The notes beneath the pieces are model-generated. The model worked only from the letters and a program-made list of their open reading frames with translations, had not been told where the DNA came from and searched no databases. A stretch of DNA of 64,000 nucleotides from Globisporangium splendens (lineage: Eukaryota; Oomycota; Peronosporomycetes; Pythiales; Pythiaceae), in contig VFIW01000060.1 in NCBI GenBank assembly GCA_006386115.1, forward strand, positions 186,001 through 250,000. The letters run 5' to 3'. A program made the translations under genes and the position numbers. Numbering within the stretch: position 1 is the first letter of the stretch; the number at the start of each line of letters is the position of its first letter. This document shows positions 51,260-61,863 of this stretch, in pieces.

Positions 51260-52676
51260 GGGAGCTCGACGCGGCGGATTCGCGAATGGGAGGAGGGGCA
51301 ACGGCCGCGAGCGAACGCGAGGGAGACGGTACGGCAGCCATTTGCGTCGTCAACCGCGCGCTGGGACTAGAGTCGTACTCGCGCATATCCGACCTCGTTG
51401 CGGTCTTCGTCACCATATTGGGTCACAGTGGTCTCATTGTTGTTTCCTCTCACTGAAGTCAATGACCTCGACAGTTAGATTTGAAGGTATTGCCATGTGG
51501 TATTGAACGGTATGATAAGAGTATATGTTTTAAAGAGGCTAGCAATGGTTACAAAAAGGAAGTCGCATCAACAGAATCAGACAGAGAGACACAAGACTCA
51601 GATTTTGGGGGTCTACCGATTCAGACAGATTGATACGACGGCCAGAATATTACGGACTGGTTGTTGTGCTTCGGTTTAATGCTGGCGCTTTGTGCATGTG
51701 CCAGCTCATGTTTGCTCTCTGCCTGGATGGACGGTTGGGCTTCATACGGGGAGCTGCGTAGAAACTTCCGCCGCCGTCATCGTATCAGCTTGGTATTCTC
51801 TGCCGTGCCCACGTGTCAAGAGCTACAATACAACAAGGTAGGGCAACTCAGTGGTTGCGGCGGTCCACACTGGGAACTGCTGCTGGTGTCGTCAAGTTAC
51901 CCGCCATGCAGCAAACTCATCGAGGCGGAGATCGGCACACAAGGAAAAGTGTGCCTGCGTGGGCACAGGTTGCTCGGTATTTGCTCTCTCACAGACTCGT
52001 GCGTCCAAACCGCATCGCGCGATGATGGCAGCGGCGTCAGCAGCACCCAACGACCGCTTTATTATGCAACGACCACTCCATCCCCCTTTTATTCTTACTT
52101 GCTTCCATCACGCTCTCAACCACCACCTCATGCCGCCGCAGTCTTTCACACCTCACTGCGGCTGCATTAATGAAGTCACTCGCTATTAACACCCGTCGGA
52201 GAGCAGCGTACAGACTTCCACACACACACACGCAGGAGGAAAGCGAGCGCATAGAAAGCCTCAGCATGCGGCTCTAGTAGGGAAAATCACGTCAGAGTGC
52301 AGGGTTCCAAACTTCAACCTCCCACGGTTGAATCTTTGCTTGACTATCACGAATACAGATCCTATTTATCATATATGCTATATTTATGGTAAGTTCGCCT
52401 TTTGCAGCTACCGAGTTCCCGTTTGGAGATGAACTCTCACACTGAGCCACAACACCCGCAATACCCACCATGAATCAGTTGAGTACCACTGTTGATTGCT
52501 TTGACACCAACAGCACCCTCTTTTCGAAACGAATCTATTCCAGTGGACACTCCACCTACCGTCCTCCCCTCCAATACAAGCGCCATCTTCATTCCGCGCG
52601 TTTACAACATTGCGTGTCGGCCACAAGCAGATTGAACCTGCGCTCATTCCGCATTCTCTCCATTACGACGTAAAGC
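51260..52676. other. Divergent intergenic region
   Basis: 1.4 kb between protease copy 1 (-) and PCCA (+). An ATG frame at 51679-52170 (163 codons) begins with a hydrophobic MLALCACASSCLLSAW stretch and holds scattered Cys. It could encode a small secreted protein, but its second half is low-complexity and I would not call it. A (CA)n run lies near 52220. Confidence 0.4.
52642..52657 (+). promoter_or_regulatory. Oomycete initiator (Inr) of PCCA
   Basis: GCTCATTCCGCATTCT matches the established oomycete core GCTCATTYYNCAWTTT at nearly every position. It lies 20 bases before the PCCA ATG. Transcription is expected to start inside it. Confidence 0.75.
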
Positions 52677-54998
52677 ATGTTCACGGCGCGCGCGTGGCGA
52701 TCGCGTCTGCGCGGCAACGCCTCCCTTCTGCAGCAGCACGGTCGCCGTCGCGCTCTTCTTCAGCCTGCAGCGGGCTTTGCGGCGCAGACCGGCGGCAAGG
52801 AGAAGCTCTTCGACAAGATCCTGATCGCCAACCGCGGTGAGATCGCCGTGCGCGTCATCCGCACGTGCCAGCGGCTTGGCATCAAGACCGTCGCCGTGTA
52901 CTCGGAGCCCGACGTCAACTCGGTGGCCGTGCGCATGGCCGACGAAGCGGTCTGCGTCGGCCCCGCGGCGTCGGCGCAGAGTTATTTGAGCATCCCCAAG
53001 ATCGTCGAGGCTGTCAAGGCGACCGGTGCGCAGGCTGTGCACCCTGGATATGGCTTTCTCTCGGAGAACAAGGACTTCTGTGAAGCGCTCGAGGAGATCG
53101 GTGTCGCGTTCATCGGTCCGGGCCACGAAGCGATCCAGGCCATGGGCGACAAGATCGAGTCGAAGCTGCTCGCGAAGGAAGCCGGCGTGAACACGATCCC
53201 GGGCTTTTTGGGCGTGATCGACTCGGCCGACGACGCCGTCAAGGTCGCGCGCGAGATCGGGTACCCCGTGATGATCAAGGCGAGCGCCGGTGGTGGCGGC
53301 AAGGGTATGCGTGTCGCCTACGACGACGACGAAGTGCGCATGGGCTTCCGTTTGTCGAAGGAAGAAGCCGCGAGCAGTTTTGGCGACGATCGCATGTTCA
53401 TTGAGAAGTTCATTGAAGACCCGCGCCATATTGAGATCCAATTGATTGCGGATTCCCATGGCAACGTCGTCCCGCTGCCGGAACGCGAGTGCTCGATCCA
53501 ACGACGCAACCAAAAGGTGATTGAAGAAGCGCCGAGCGTGTTGCTCGATGATGCGACGCGACTCGCCATGGGCAAGCAGGCGTCGATGCTCGCGAAAAAA
53601 GTCGGGTACGTCTCGGCTGGTACCGTCGAGTTCCTGTGCGACAAGAACAAGAACTTTTACTTTTTGGAGATGAACACGCGGCTCCAAGTCGAGCACCCGG
53701 TGACCGAGTTGATCTCGAAAGTGGATCTCGTCGAGCAGATGATTCGCGTCGCAGCTGGCCACAAATTGCCCGACAATTTGCTCCAAGGACCAGTCAAGAT
53801 CCACGGATGGGCGATGGAGAGCCGTGTGTACGCGGAAGATCCATTGCGCGGCTTTTTGCCATCGATTGGTCGCTTGCTCAAGTACGAAGAGCCTGTGTAT
53901 CTCCCTGGTGTGCGTGTGGACTCGGGCGTGAGCGAAGGCAGCGACATCTCGATGTTCTACGACCCGATGATCTCAAAGTTGATCACGTACGGCAAAGACC
54001 GCCACGAAGCGTTGGAGCGCATGAAGGTTGCGCTTGACAACTACGTGATTCGCGGTCCTGGCAACAACGTGTCGTTCCTGCAGGACGTGTACCGCCACCC
54101 TCGCTTTGTGAGCGGCAAGATCACGACCAAGTTCATCGCCGAAGAGTACCCAGATGGGTTTGATGGCGTGAAACTGACGAAGGACGAACTCAAGGATTTG
54201 ACGGTCGTGGGTGCGATCATGCACCTGCAACGCGGTCACGCGAGCGGCCAAACCTCTGGTCGCATTCAATCGCCACGCGATATCATCGACGGTGTGGCGG
54301 ACGTGAACGAGAACGAACTTGAGTTTGTTTCGGGTCATGCCGGTGTCGTGCCTCGCTTCCGTGTGCTGCTGAGCGATGTGTCGAGCAAGGATTTAATCGC
54401 ACTCGCAGAACGCAACGCGCTCGTGAACGTCGGTGAGAAGCTGTATGTGAGCGTCGACGGTCAATTTGGCGAATCCAAGGAAGTCGTCGTCGTGGAGCTT
54501 GAAGTGGAAAACAAGCGACGCCGCACTGAAACGGTGACACTCGCGTTCGCGGATGGCAAGTGGCACGTGCTCGGTGCGCTCGACTGGACCTTGAATGCGC
54601 CATTGTTCAAGGCCACGATCACAGAGGAAGCTGGCGTGTCGAAACCTGTGGCGTCCCAAGTGCTCGAGATGTTGCCAGAAGGCTACCGTGTGCTCCATCA
54701 CGGCGCCGTGCATGATGTGGTCGTGCGCAACGCGTTGGAGGCCAAGTACGCGTGCCACATGAAGCCAAAGCCAAAGGTGGACACGTCGAACCTGCTGCTG
54801 TGCCCGATGCCTGGCATGCTGATCTCGGTTGCGGTCGAAGAAGGCCAACATGTGGAGCTCGGCCAAGAACTCGCGGTTGTCGAAGCCATGAAGATGCAAA
54901 ACGTGCTGCGATCGGAGAAGAAGGGTGTGATCAAGGCGATCAAGCACAAGGCTGGCGCGTCGCTCAAGGTCGACGAGGTCATTCTCGAGTACGAGTAA
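52677..54998 (+). CDS. PCCA: Propionyl-CoA carboxylase alpha subunit, mitochondrial
   Basis: An intronless 773-aa protein. PCCA carries biotin and carboxylates it with bicarbonate and ATP; the beta subunit then makes methylmalonyl-CoA. Residues 1-40 are Arg-rich, like a mitochondrial presequence. The biotin carboxylase domain starts at FDKILIANRGEIAVRVIRT (about 45). It has HPGYGFLSEN, the ATP loop KASAGGGGKGMR, ERECSIQRRNQK and EMNTRLQVEH. A linker/BT region follows (about 520-690). The biotinyl domain has EAMKMQN with Lys 739. The BT region and overall match favour PCCA over the methylcrotonyl or pyruvate enzymes, which remain possible. Confidence 0.92.
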   Translation: MFTARAWRSRLRGNASLLQQHGRRRALLQPAAGFAAQTGGKEKLFDKILIANRGEIAVRVIRTCQRLGIKTVAVYSEPDVNSVAVRMADEAVCVGPAASAQSYLSIPKIVEAVKATGAQAVHPGYGFLSENKDFCEALEEIGVAFIGPGHEAIQAMGDKIESKLLAKEAGVNTIPGFLGVIDSADDAVKVAREIGYPVMIKASAGGGGKGMRVAYDDDEVRMGFRLSKEEAASSFGDDRMFIEKFIEDPRHIEIQLIADSHGNVVPLPERECSIQRRNQKVIEEAPSVLLDDATRLAMGKQASMLAKKVGYVSAGTVEFLCDKNKNFYFLEMNTRLQVEHPVTELISKVDLVEQMIRVAAGHKLPDNLLQGPVKIHGWAMESRVYAEDPLRGFLPSIGRLLKYEEPVYLPGVRVDSGVSEGSDISMFYDPMISKLITYGKDRHEALERMKVALDNYVIRGPGNNVSFLQDVYRHPRFVSGKITTKFIAEEYPDGFDGVKLTKDELKDLTVVGAIMHLQRGHASGQTSGRIQSPRDIIDGVADVNENELEFVSGHAGVVPRFRVLLSDVSSKDLIALAERNALVNVGEKLYVSVDGQFGESKEVVVVELEVENKRRRTETVTLAFADGKWHVLGALDWTLNAPLFKATITEEAGVSKPVASQVLEMLPEGYRVLHHGAVHDVVVRNALEAKYACHMKPKPKVDTSNLLLCPMPGMLISVAVEEGQHVELGQELAVVEAMKMQNVLRSEKKGVIKAIKHKAGASLKVDEVILEYE

Positions 54999-55287
54999 GT
55001 AGTATGTGTTTGTTCTGGTACGCAAGATACAGTTCGGCAATGGCAGCCATGAAGATTGGGAGGCTGACTCGTGTTCAGGTGATGATGATATATGGTACGT
55101 TGTGGATGAAGAAAAACAAAACAAAAACATAAAGGCAGAATGACAACAACATGGAGAATTAATTCGAACGAACCCGCGGCTTCGTGTTGTTACTTCGTAT
55201 TGTCCCAATTTGCTCGCATGACCTTCCAGAGTATCTCGATTTTGTCACTTTTCGAGAGAAGACAAGACAACAATGTGTGAGACTCGC

Positions 55288-57192
55288 TTAGTTCAAGAGC
55301 GCAGAGTAGGCGCCAATGTACGTCTGTGATGTCGTCGCAGCACCCTTGAGCCAGCACGTTCCGCCATTGAAGTCGGTCCACGTGAACGATTGGCAGAATG
55401 GCGTCGAGCGGCAGAACACACAGCAGTCGCGCGGTTGACTCCCAGGGACGTTAATGAGGTCATCGCCATTGAAATCGACATTGACTTGCATCGCCTGGCA
55501 TTTGTAGACGCCACTCGATCGAAGGTACGGCGATCCATCGGCGGGCGGGGTTTGCGGCGTTCCTTGGGAAGGCTTCTTGCTCTTCAGGTAGCACATACCA
55601 CCGGCAAACTTGGACCACGTGAACGCGTTGCATGTCTCGTACGTCGTGCACAATGCGCAGCATTCCTCGGCTGTGGCAGCCGTCGCAGTCTCGAGATCGT
55701 TGCCCGGGTAGTCCACGTTGTCCTCGATCGCTGCGCACACCTGAAGACTCTCGGTCTTGGAGATGATCGACCCAGAGTACACGGACGCGACGTCACGGTT
55801 TTCACCCGTGATCGTGGACTTGAGCGTGCACGTTTGAGCGGACGATTTCCACACGTACGCCTTGCACCCAGCCTCTTGGCGGCATTTGTCACAACAGTTT
55901 TGTGCTTTGAGCACCGTCCCGATAGTCTTGATCGTGGTACCGACGATTTCAACATTGCCGCGAGGCGACGTGCATTGCAAGTTGAGCGACGCATCCGTGG
56001 CTGCCGGGAAGACTGGGAAGTAGCCATAGTTCTCAATGCCGCACGCCCCGTATGCATGGTCCTGATAGCCGCGTTCGATGTACGCGTATCCATTGTCGCC
56101 CCAACTAGTTGTCCACTGGTTTTTCACTTTCCAGGACGGGATGCCGTTCAGTGTGCCGAAGCCGACCGTGAGGACTTCGTGGTTGACTCCTATGGCGTCA
56201 CACGTAGCCTGGTTGCCCATAAGCACGCCGCTCTTGTAGTACTGGAGGAGATCCGCGTTCACACTCGAGGAGACCGGTTGCTTGCGCAGTGCGACTTCCA
56301 GGAGGGTGTGGTCGCTGTACCGACCGCCGTCGTAGAAGTACGCGCCGAGGTTTGGCTTTACGCACTTGAAGCTTGGGTCTTCGTAGCGTCGGCAGTTTGA
56401 CGCGACGCCTTTGACAGACGTGTACGGATACGAGGCTTCGGTGCAGATCGAGCCACCGTTGAGTCGATTCATCCAATCGTACGCATTTCGCGTCCATCCA
56501 CCTTCACAAGAGCCTGGACCAGGTCGACTGCAGCTGACGATGTCTTGCTCTGAGAGCTCGTACAATATCCCACCCTTGAGAACACAGTACCCCGATTCCA
56601 AGGCTGCAGCTGCCGCAAACGCCCAACAGACGCCGCATTGGCCCTGGTTCTTCACGCGTGTGACGCAGCCTTTGGCTTGCCAGTCAATAACCGGAACCCA
56701 ACCAGCTTGGTCTTGAGCGCTGAGGTGGCGTTGCAAAAAACCAACAGATACTGGCGCATGCAATGCTCCCAGGTCGCGAGAAGTACTCGTGCTGCCAACA
56801 ATTTCTTGATCAAACAGCTTGCGCTGATTTTCAGTGTTACTCTTTCTCAGAAATGACGCAAACTCGGCAGCGGTGAGCAGCGCGAACGGCGTCTCGACAG
56901 AGAACACGGTGTTCGGCTGCTCTTTTTGGAGACGCAAAACCTCGAGCTTGGCGTTTTCGAAACGCAAGAGCTCGTCCGCTGTGGCTGATTCGTCGTCAGT
57001 CAAGATCGAGACGATGGTGTTGTTCGCGTGCGACACGGGAACGAACCCGTTTTCGTACGCAGTTTGACCCGCGGCACTTGCTTTCCACTGCAAAAACTCG
57101 GCTTTGAGCTCGTCGCGATTCGAGGAAGTCGCAGTCGAACATTGTGTGAACGCGACAGCAGCGACAGCGAGTGTGGCAGTGAGTGTCTTCAT
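55288..57192 (-). CDS. Secreted papain-like (C1A) protease with three PAN/Apple domains, copy 2
   Basis: An intact intronless 634-aa gene. Signal peptide: MKTLTATLAVAAVAFTQCS. Pro-region: about 25-165, with FSVETPFALLTAAEFASFL. Mature protease: from about 172, with GQCGVCWAF (catalytic Cys), VNHEVLTVGFG (His) and KNQWTTSWGDNGY (Asn). After it come three Cys-rich PAN/Apple modules, each with a CC..C...C pattern (NCCDKCRQEAGCKAYVW, ECCALCTTYETCNAFTW, DCCVFCRSTPFCQSFTW). PAN domains bind carbohydrate or protein, so the enzyme may be held on a cell wall or host surface (inference). The W-rich terminal module ends GGTCWLKG. It is tandem with copy 1 on the same strand, separated by PCCA. Confidence 0.9.
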   Translation of the reverse strand: MKTLTATLAVAAVAFTQCSTATSSNRDELKAEFLQWKASAAGQTAYENGFVPVSHANNTIVSILTDDESATADELLRFENAKLEVLRLQKEQPNTVFSVETPFALLTAAEFASFLRKSNTENQRKLFDQEIVGSTSTSRDLGALHAPVSVGFLQRHLSAQDQAGWVPVIDWQAKGCVTRVKNQGQCGVCWAFAAAAALESGYCVLKGGILYELSEQDIVSCSRPGPGSCEGGWTRNAYDWMNRLNGGSICTEASYPYTSVKGVASNCRRYEDPSFKCVKPNLGAYFYDGGRYSDHTLLEVALRKQPVSSSVNADLLQYYKSGVLMGNQATCDAIGVNHEVLTVGFGTLNGIPSWKVKNQWTTSWGDNGYAYIERGYQDHAYGACGIENYGYFPVFPAATDASLNLQCTSPRGNVEIVGTTIKTIGTVLKAQNCCDKCRQEAGCKAYVWKSSAQTCTLKSTITGENRDVASVYSGSIISKTESLQVCAAIEDNVDYPGNDLETATAATAEECCALCTTYETCNAFTWSKFAGGMCYLKSKKPSQGTPQTPPADGSPYLRSSGVYKCQAMQVNVDFNGDDLINVPGSQPRDCCVFCRSTPFCQSFTWTDFNGGTCWLKGAATTSQTYIGAYSALLN

Positions 57193-57213
57193 CGGATGGG
57201 AGGTACTCGAACG

Positions 57214-57229
57214 CGAATTGAAAAGTGAG
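57214..57229 (-). promoter_or_regulatory. Inr-like element of protease copy 2
   Basis: Minus strand ACTCACTTTTCAATTC, a fair match to the oomycete Inr, about 22 bases before the ATG. Confidence 0.55.
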
Positions 57230-58849
57230 TTTGAGCGATTCGCCCATGCAAAGCGAGTTTATAGTAGCCCCAGCCTCGTTGTTTCCAGAACCAGCTTGGA
57301 GACCAAGATCACCGAACAATCAAGCAGTGAGATTAACGAGCGGTGGTGGACGAATCTCGCACGGGTTGAAGTTTGGAAACAATGCGCATCGTTGACCCAG
57401 TGCTACTCGTCTTGGCCAAATATTTCGGAACCAGTACCAAAAGTGAAAAGCAAGGTGCTCGGGAAGTGAGGTTGATGCGTGGTGATGACCGATTTCCCAG
57501 AGCAAAGTTCGAAACCCGAAATGCGTCGTGCGTGCCGACGTGCCGTGGTCTACAGGGCGAGACAGCCACTGTGCTATGGAGGATGCCTCGTTGCTGATTT
57601 CAACAGGCATCCTATGCAAAACTAGAAGAAAAGAGCACCGTTGCTTCGTCGCTACTGTACTGGGTCGGCCAATGCCAACAGAATCCTTTCTGGATGGACG
57701 AGAGGCAAGCGCATTACAGTAGAACTCCATCAACAATGGCTCCAAACGGGGCAATTTCGGGGGGAAATATGGATATTCATGGGGAAGTGAACGTGTCTGC
57801 TTCAAGCGAGTGAACCAGAATGATCCAGGTTTTGCGACGCGATAAATGATGAGGAGGGCGTGCTCATGTACAGACTCAATATGCGCGTCGTCAATCAGTT
57901 CAAGTTTGCGAAGCGATATAAGATGAGCAGGATAGCTCAGGATCGCTACTGATTGGCTATGCAGCCACCAGAGTTATCTCCTCTTGCTCTTGAAGTTGAT
58001 GCTTTTGCTGATTTGCCATTGCGCTTGTGTGTGCTACTGCAGCTCTTCATCGTGTCTTTTCTCTGCAAGACGCACATGGATATCCATGAGGATACATGCT
58101 ACGTCACTCACTAGCTGGTGCTTTATCGACTATTGCAACCCTTGAGTGGGATGTTCGGGGGAACCGTTCATGTTGAAGTATCTGCTGGTTTCCTTGATGC
58201 TTTTGCTGATTTACCATTTGCGTTGCGACTACTGTTGCTCTTGTTTCATTGCTATGACCGTCAGTTAGTGAGGCCAATCGATGCCACTGTGCTTCCAAGC
58301 GAAACTACGCCAGTAAAGAGCTGTCTAGTTCATATTCAGAGCGCACTGCTGACTCCGAGACTTGAGCGAGGCTGAGGTGTAGTGGTGAACGAGTCTTGCG
58401 TGAGACGAGATTCGAAAAGTGCGTGGAACCTGCTGCTTCAAGCAGTGACCCCCACTGCTCAACGCTCTGGGAAGGTAATGTTTCGGGACAAAAGTAGCGC
58501 CACTGTGGGAAAACAAGGTCACTCAAGTGGGCTTGATTGATGATGATGACAAGTTTCACGTGAGTTGAAGTTCGAAACCGAAGTGCGTCGTATCCACTGC
58601 TGATTTCAACAGGCAACCTGTGCTTCTACAGAACAGTGGCCATTTAGGTGGAGAGGTGGGGTGAAATAATTCTAATCGAGTAGTGCAGTACCAGCGTCCT
58701 AGTCTAACTAGCTGCTTGACAGGATGTCACGATTCTCTATGCCTCATCCTTGGTCTCTTAGCAGAGCAACAGACGGTATAGTGCCATGCACTCGCTAGGA
58801 CCAGCAGAGTGCTAGCACCAGGGTTATCTCCCATGGGGGAGACTCAGGT
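57230..58849. repeat. Intergenic region with diverged direct repeats
   Basis: No gene. Segments near 57490-57620 and 58560-58640 share AAGTTCGAAACC.GAA.TGCGTCGT and GCTGATTTCAACAGGCA. Segments near 57990 and 58195 share TTGATGCTTTTGCTGATTT followed by CCATT.GCGTTG-like sequence. These are likely old duplications between the protease promoters. Confidence 0.5.
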
Positions 58850-58867
58850 GCTCTCACTTTCCAATTC
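58850..58867 (+). promoter_or_regulatory. Inr-like element of protease copy 3
   Basis: GCTCTCACTTTCCAATTC resembles the oomycete Inr and the equivalent site of copy 2. It lies 55 bases before the ATG. Confidence 0.5.
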
Positions 58868-58922
58868 CCATCGTCGAGCTCAAGCGCACAAGAGTACTGT
58901 ATCCTCTGACCGCATCCCGACC

Positions 58923-60839
58923 ATGAAGTCTTTTCTCGCCTTGGCCGCCATCGCGGTTGCACAAGTGGCTTCTCTGGCAACGGCTCAAGATGGATCCCAG
59001 GCGGTGGACCGCGACGCGCTCACAGCTGAATTTCTCCGTTGGAAGGCGTCTCCCGCGGGTCAACAAGCGTACGAACAAGGGTTCGTCCCAAGGTCATCGT
59101 CCATCATGACCATATCGTCAGCGGATGAGCCGACGCCGGATGAGCTTTTACGGTTCCAAAATGCCAAAGACACGATTGCGCGTCTGCAGAAGGAGCAACC
59201 CCACGCCGAGTTCTCGCTCGAGTCTCCATTTGCGTTGCTGACTGCGGCCGAGTTTGAAGCTCATGTGGCGAAAAGCGACTACCAAAGTTTCCGCAAGCTC
59301 GCCGAGCAGCAGATCGCGTCCCAGGGCAACACCAGTACCAAGTTTCGCGATCTCGTAGAATCGAGCCCATCGGAATCGCTCAATCCTACGCAAGATCGTG
59401 CGCTAGCGAGTGAGGTTCAAGCTGCTTCATGGGTCGTCGATACGGACTGGCAAACGAAAGGCTGTGTGACGCGCACCAAGGACCAGGGCCAGTGTGGAGT
59501 GTGCGCAGCCTTCGCTACCACGGCCGCACTGGAGTCTGGCTACTGTGTAGTCAAGGGCGTGCTTTACGAGCTCTCAGAGCAAGATGTGATCAGTTGCCGA
59601 ACGACTAAGGGATCCTGCGCTGGATGGTCAAACCCTGAGGTGTCGGACTGGATCACGCGCTTGAATGGAGGCTCACTCTGTACGGAAGCGTCATACCCGT
59701 GGGTCTCAGGTGGCGGCGTCTCGCCAAATTGTAAGCGATACGAAGACTCTAGCTTCAAGTGCAACAACCCGAAGCTCGGCGCGAAGTTCTATGCAGGGGG
59801 TACCTTCTCGGACCACACGAAGCTTGAAGCCGTCGTTCGTCAACGGCCAGTTGCCGTAGGTATTCGCGCGGGAGTGCCCTACTTCCAGTACTACAAAAGC
59901 GGCGTACTCATGGGCAATCAGGCTGTATGTGCGGCAGGGATGGAGGACCACGCCGTCCTCGTCGTTGGCTTTGGGACCCTTGATGGCATCCCGTACTGGA
60001 AAGCCAAGAACCAATGGGGTGCAACATGGGGAAGCAATGGTTACATCTACGTGGAGCGCGGCTACCAGGGACACCAGTACGGTACGTGCGGCATCGAAAG
60101 CTACGCACACTACCCGATCTTCGTCGCAGACTCGGACCCAGGCGTGAACAAGCGCTGTGGGGGTGCACGATATGGTGTCGAGTTCCAAGGGAGCGCGCTC
60201 ACACTCGAGCTTGGAGTCCGCAAGGCAGAACATTGCTGCGATATGTGCCGACAAACGACTGGCTGTGTAGCGTACACTTGGGGTTCAACTGCTCGACTCT
60301 GCATGCTGCTATCATCCGTTGACTCGGTGGTTATGAACGTCGCAAACGTGTACTCGGCGTCGATCCTCTCCAAGACCGATGATCTCAAGAAATGCAGCAC
60401 GATTCAAGACAATACCGACTACCCAGGCAGTGACCTTGTGACAGCAGCTGCTACCTCAGCGGAGGAGTGCTGCGATCTTTGCAACCAATACCCAGCTTGC
60501 AACGCGTACACGTGGTCTCAGTTTGCAGGCGGTTTGTGCTACCTCAAGAGTGCGCGGGCGGAGACGCCCCGACTCACTGACCCGTTGGCAGATGGCTCGG
60601 CGTATTTCCGATCAGGCACCACGTATAAGTGCGAGAGCTACCAATTCGGCGTGGATTTGGTTGGGGCTGACCTCTCGAACGTCGCGTCGTCAACAGCCAC
60701 TGCTTGCTGCGGGATCTGCCGCGCCACCGCGACGTGCGCTGGGTACTCGTGGAACGAGTACAACGGAGGCACGTGCTGGCTGAAGAAGACTGGGTACACA
60801 CCCACCCCATCTGAGAACGTCATCTCCGCCACCGTCTAA
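58923..60839 (+). CDS. Secreted papain-like (C1A) protease with three PAN/Apple domains, copy 3
   Basis: An intact intronless 638-aa gene, opposite in strand to copies 1 and 2. I start at ATG 58923, which opens the signal peptide MKSFLALAAIAVAQVASLA; the open frame extends upstream to 58809. Pro-region motif: FSLESPFALLTAAEFEAHV. Mature start: WVVDTDWQTKGCVTRTKDQG. The active-site segment reads GQCGVCAAF: the nucleophile Cys is kept but the near-invariant Trp after it is Ala. His is in EDHAVLVVGFG and Asn in KNQWG. Three PAN modules follow (HCCDMCRQTTGCVAYTW, ECCDLCNQYPACNAYTW, ACCGICRATATCAGYSW). The Trp change might weaken or alter activity. Confidence 0.9.
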   Translation: MKSFLALAAIAVAQVASLATAQDGSQAVDRDALTAEFLRWKASPAGQQAYEQGFVPRSSSIMTISSADEPTPDELLRFQNAKDTIARLQKEQPHAEFSLESPFALLTAAEFEAHVAKSDYQSFRKLAEQQIASQGNTSTKFRDLVESSPSESLNPTQDRALASEVQAASWVVDTDWQTKGCVTRTKDQGQCGVCAAFATTAALESGYCVVKGVLYELSEQDVISCRTTKGSCAGWSNPEVSDWITRLNGGSLCTEASYPWVSGGGVSPNCKRYEDSSFKCNNPKLGAKFYAGGTFSDHTKLEAVVRQRPVAVGIRAGVPYFQYYKSGVLMGNQAVCAAGMEDHAVLVVGFGTLDGIPYWKAKNQWGATWGSNGYIYVERGYQGHQYGTCGIESYAHYPIFVADSDPGVNKRCGGARYGVEFQGSALTLELGVRKAEHCCDMCRQTTGCVAYTWGSTARLCMLLSSVDSVVMNVANVYSASILSKTDDLKKCSTIQDNTDYPGSDLVTAAATSAEECCDLCNQYPACNAYTWSQFAGGLCYLKSARAETPRLTDPLADGSAYFRSGTTYKCESYQFGVDLVGADLSNVASSTATACCGICRATATCAGYSWNEYNGGTCWLKKTGYTPTPSENVISATV

Positions 60840-60997
60840 GCACCGTATTCTATTTCCTTCAGGTCACACCAGTGCGATTACGATTCAAGTAGTATTCATT
60901 CTATTCCGGTGCGTGAGGTTGGCTCATCTCGACTAAACGTTCGCCGTCACTGACCTTGAGAAACCTTGATGCACTTCCGCACCTCGTCCGCAGAAGT

Positions 60998-61013
60998 GAT
61001 TTTGTTTTTCTAC
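60998..61013. repeat. Left target-site duplication of short LINE copy
   Basis: GATTTTGTTTTTCTAC, repeated with one T fewer at 61214-61228. Confidence 0.8.
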
Positions 61014-61213
61014 AACACAAGGCAGCCTCACATAGGACCAAGAGAACATGCCATCCTGGTCAAAGATTATTTAGCATTCAGAAATGATCTAGTGCAATCC
61101 GCACTATAGACACATTTACACTCCTGTATGAAATTCGTAATGAAGATTAGGTAGGAGAATGGATATTGTAGGTCACGACGATGAACCTAAATATACCTCA
61201 CCTTATAAAGAAA
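61014..61213 (+). mobile_element. Extremely 5'-truncated LINE copy (about 200 bp)
   Basis: It is nearly identical to 47516-47715: the last codons of the RNase H ORF, then the whole 3' UTR ending CTTATAAAG plus AAA. It is flanked by a 15-16-bp target-site duplication. It belongs to the same family as the 45.6-kb insertion, and the high identity points to recent activity of a source element. Confidence 0.9.
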
Positions 61214-61228
61214 GATTTGTTTTTCTAC
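61214..61228. repeat. Right target-site duplication of short LINE copy
   Basis: GATTTGTTTTTCTAC; see 60998-61013. Confidence 0.8.
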
Positions 61229-61863
61229 CTCGCGCGCTCAGTTTTGCAGCACGAATGTCGCTTTAAAAGCAATCAATGCACCATGCGCTTCACTCCTTGA
61301 TTTCAAAAGCATTGCATCTCACAAAAAATCATACTTTTCTGTCTGCAAAATAATACTCAGTGGATCATATCGTGTCAAGAATTGATGTCGACAACTACAC
61401 TGTTGACACATCATATTTCAGTTCTTGACGATGAATGTCCAAAACCGATTTCGACAAAAATGTTGTGACAAACCAAACAAAGAGCTGCTCGAAATATCTG
61501 AGACCACCAACACAGCCAATCAAATCACACGAAACCAGATCACTCCCGAGTCTGGACTCCAGACACAAGGCACAACCGCACTGTCAGTCATTTGTCAACG
61601 AAACAACAACAGATGGCTGCCCACCCTCACCAGATGATCGCGTCGCCCATTCCTGCTTTCCAATCTGCTTCGCGTCTGATGACAAGGCCACATGTCGATT
61701 ACCGAAGCAAGCGCCAGGGACCCTGGCATGCCTCCACTGAGAGCGCACCAAACACTGCAGACACTGAGTCCGTCAACCCAAAAAGCTTCATTCGACAATT
61801 TGCCATCGGCGCAACACCAACAAGCCTCCGAAACAACAAGCACCAGCACTCAACTTCTTCACC

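Larger units (their letters stand above)
60840..61863. other. Intergenic region with LINE relic
   Basis: It contains the short LINE copy (61014-61213). Further right is AT-rich DNA, with TTGATGTCGACAACTACACTGTTGACACATCA-like inverted pieces near 61380-61415, and a pyrimidine-poor, CA-rich 5' flank of the dehydrogenase. No gene was seen. Confidence 0.5.

Noticed and set aside
51679..52170. Small secreted-protein gene
   Set aside because: It has a hydrophobic start, but the second half is low-complexity, no initiator-like element was seen, and there is no homology to recognise.
52644..53804. Minus-strand open frame of 386 codons
   Set aside because: The shadow of the biotin carboxylase domain of PCCA; Arg/His/Leu-rich as expected for an antisense frame.
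55390..56400. Plus-strand open frame of 336 codons
   Set aside because: Antisense of protease copy 2; not coding.
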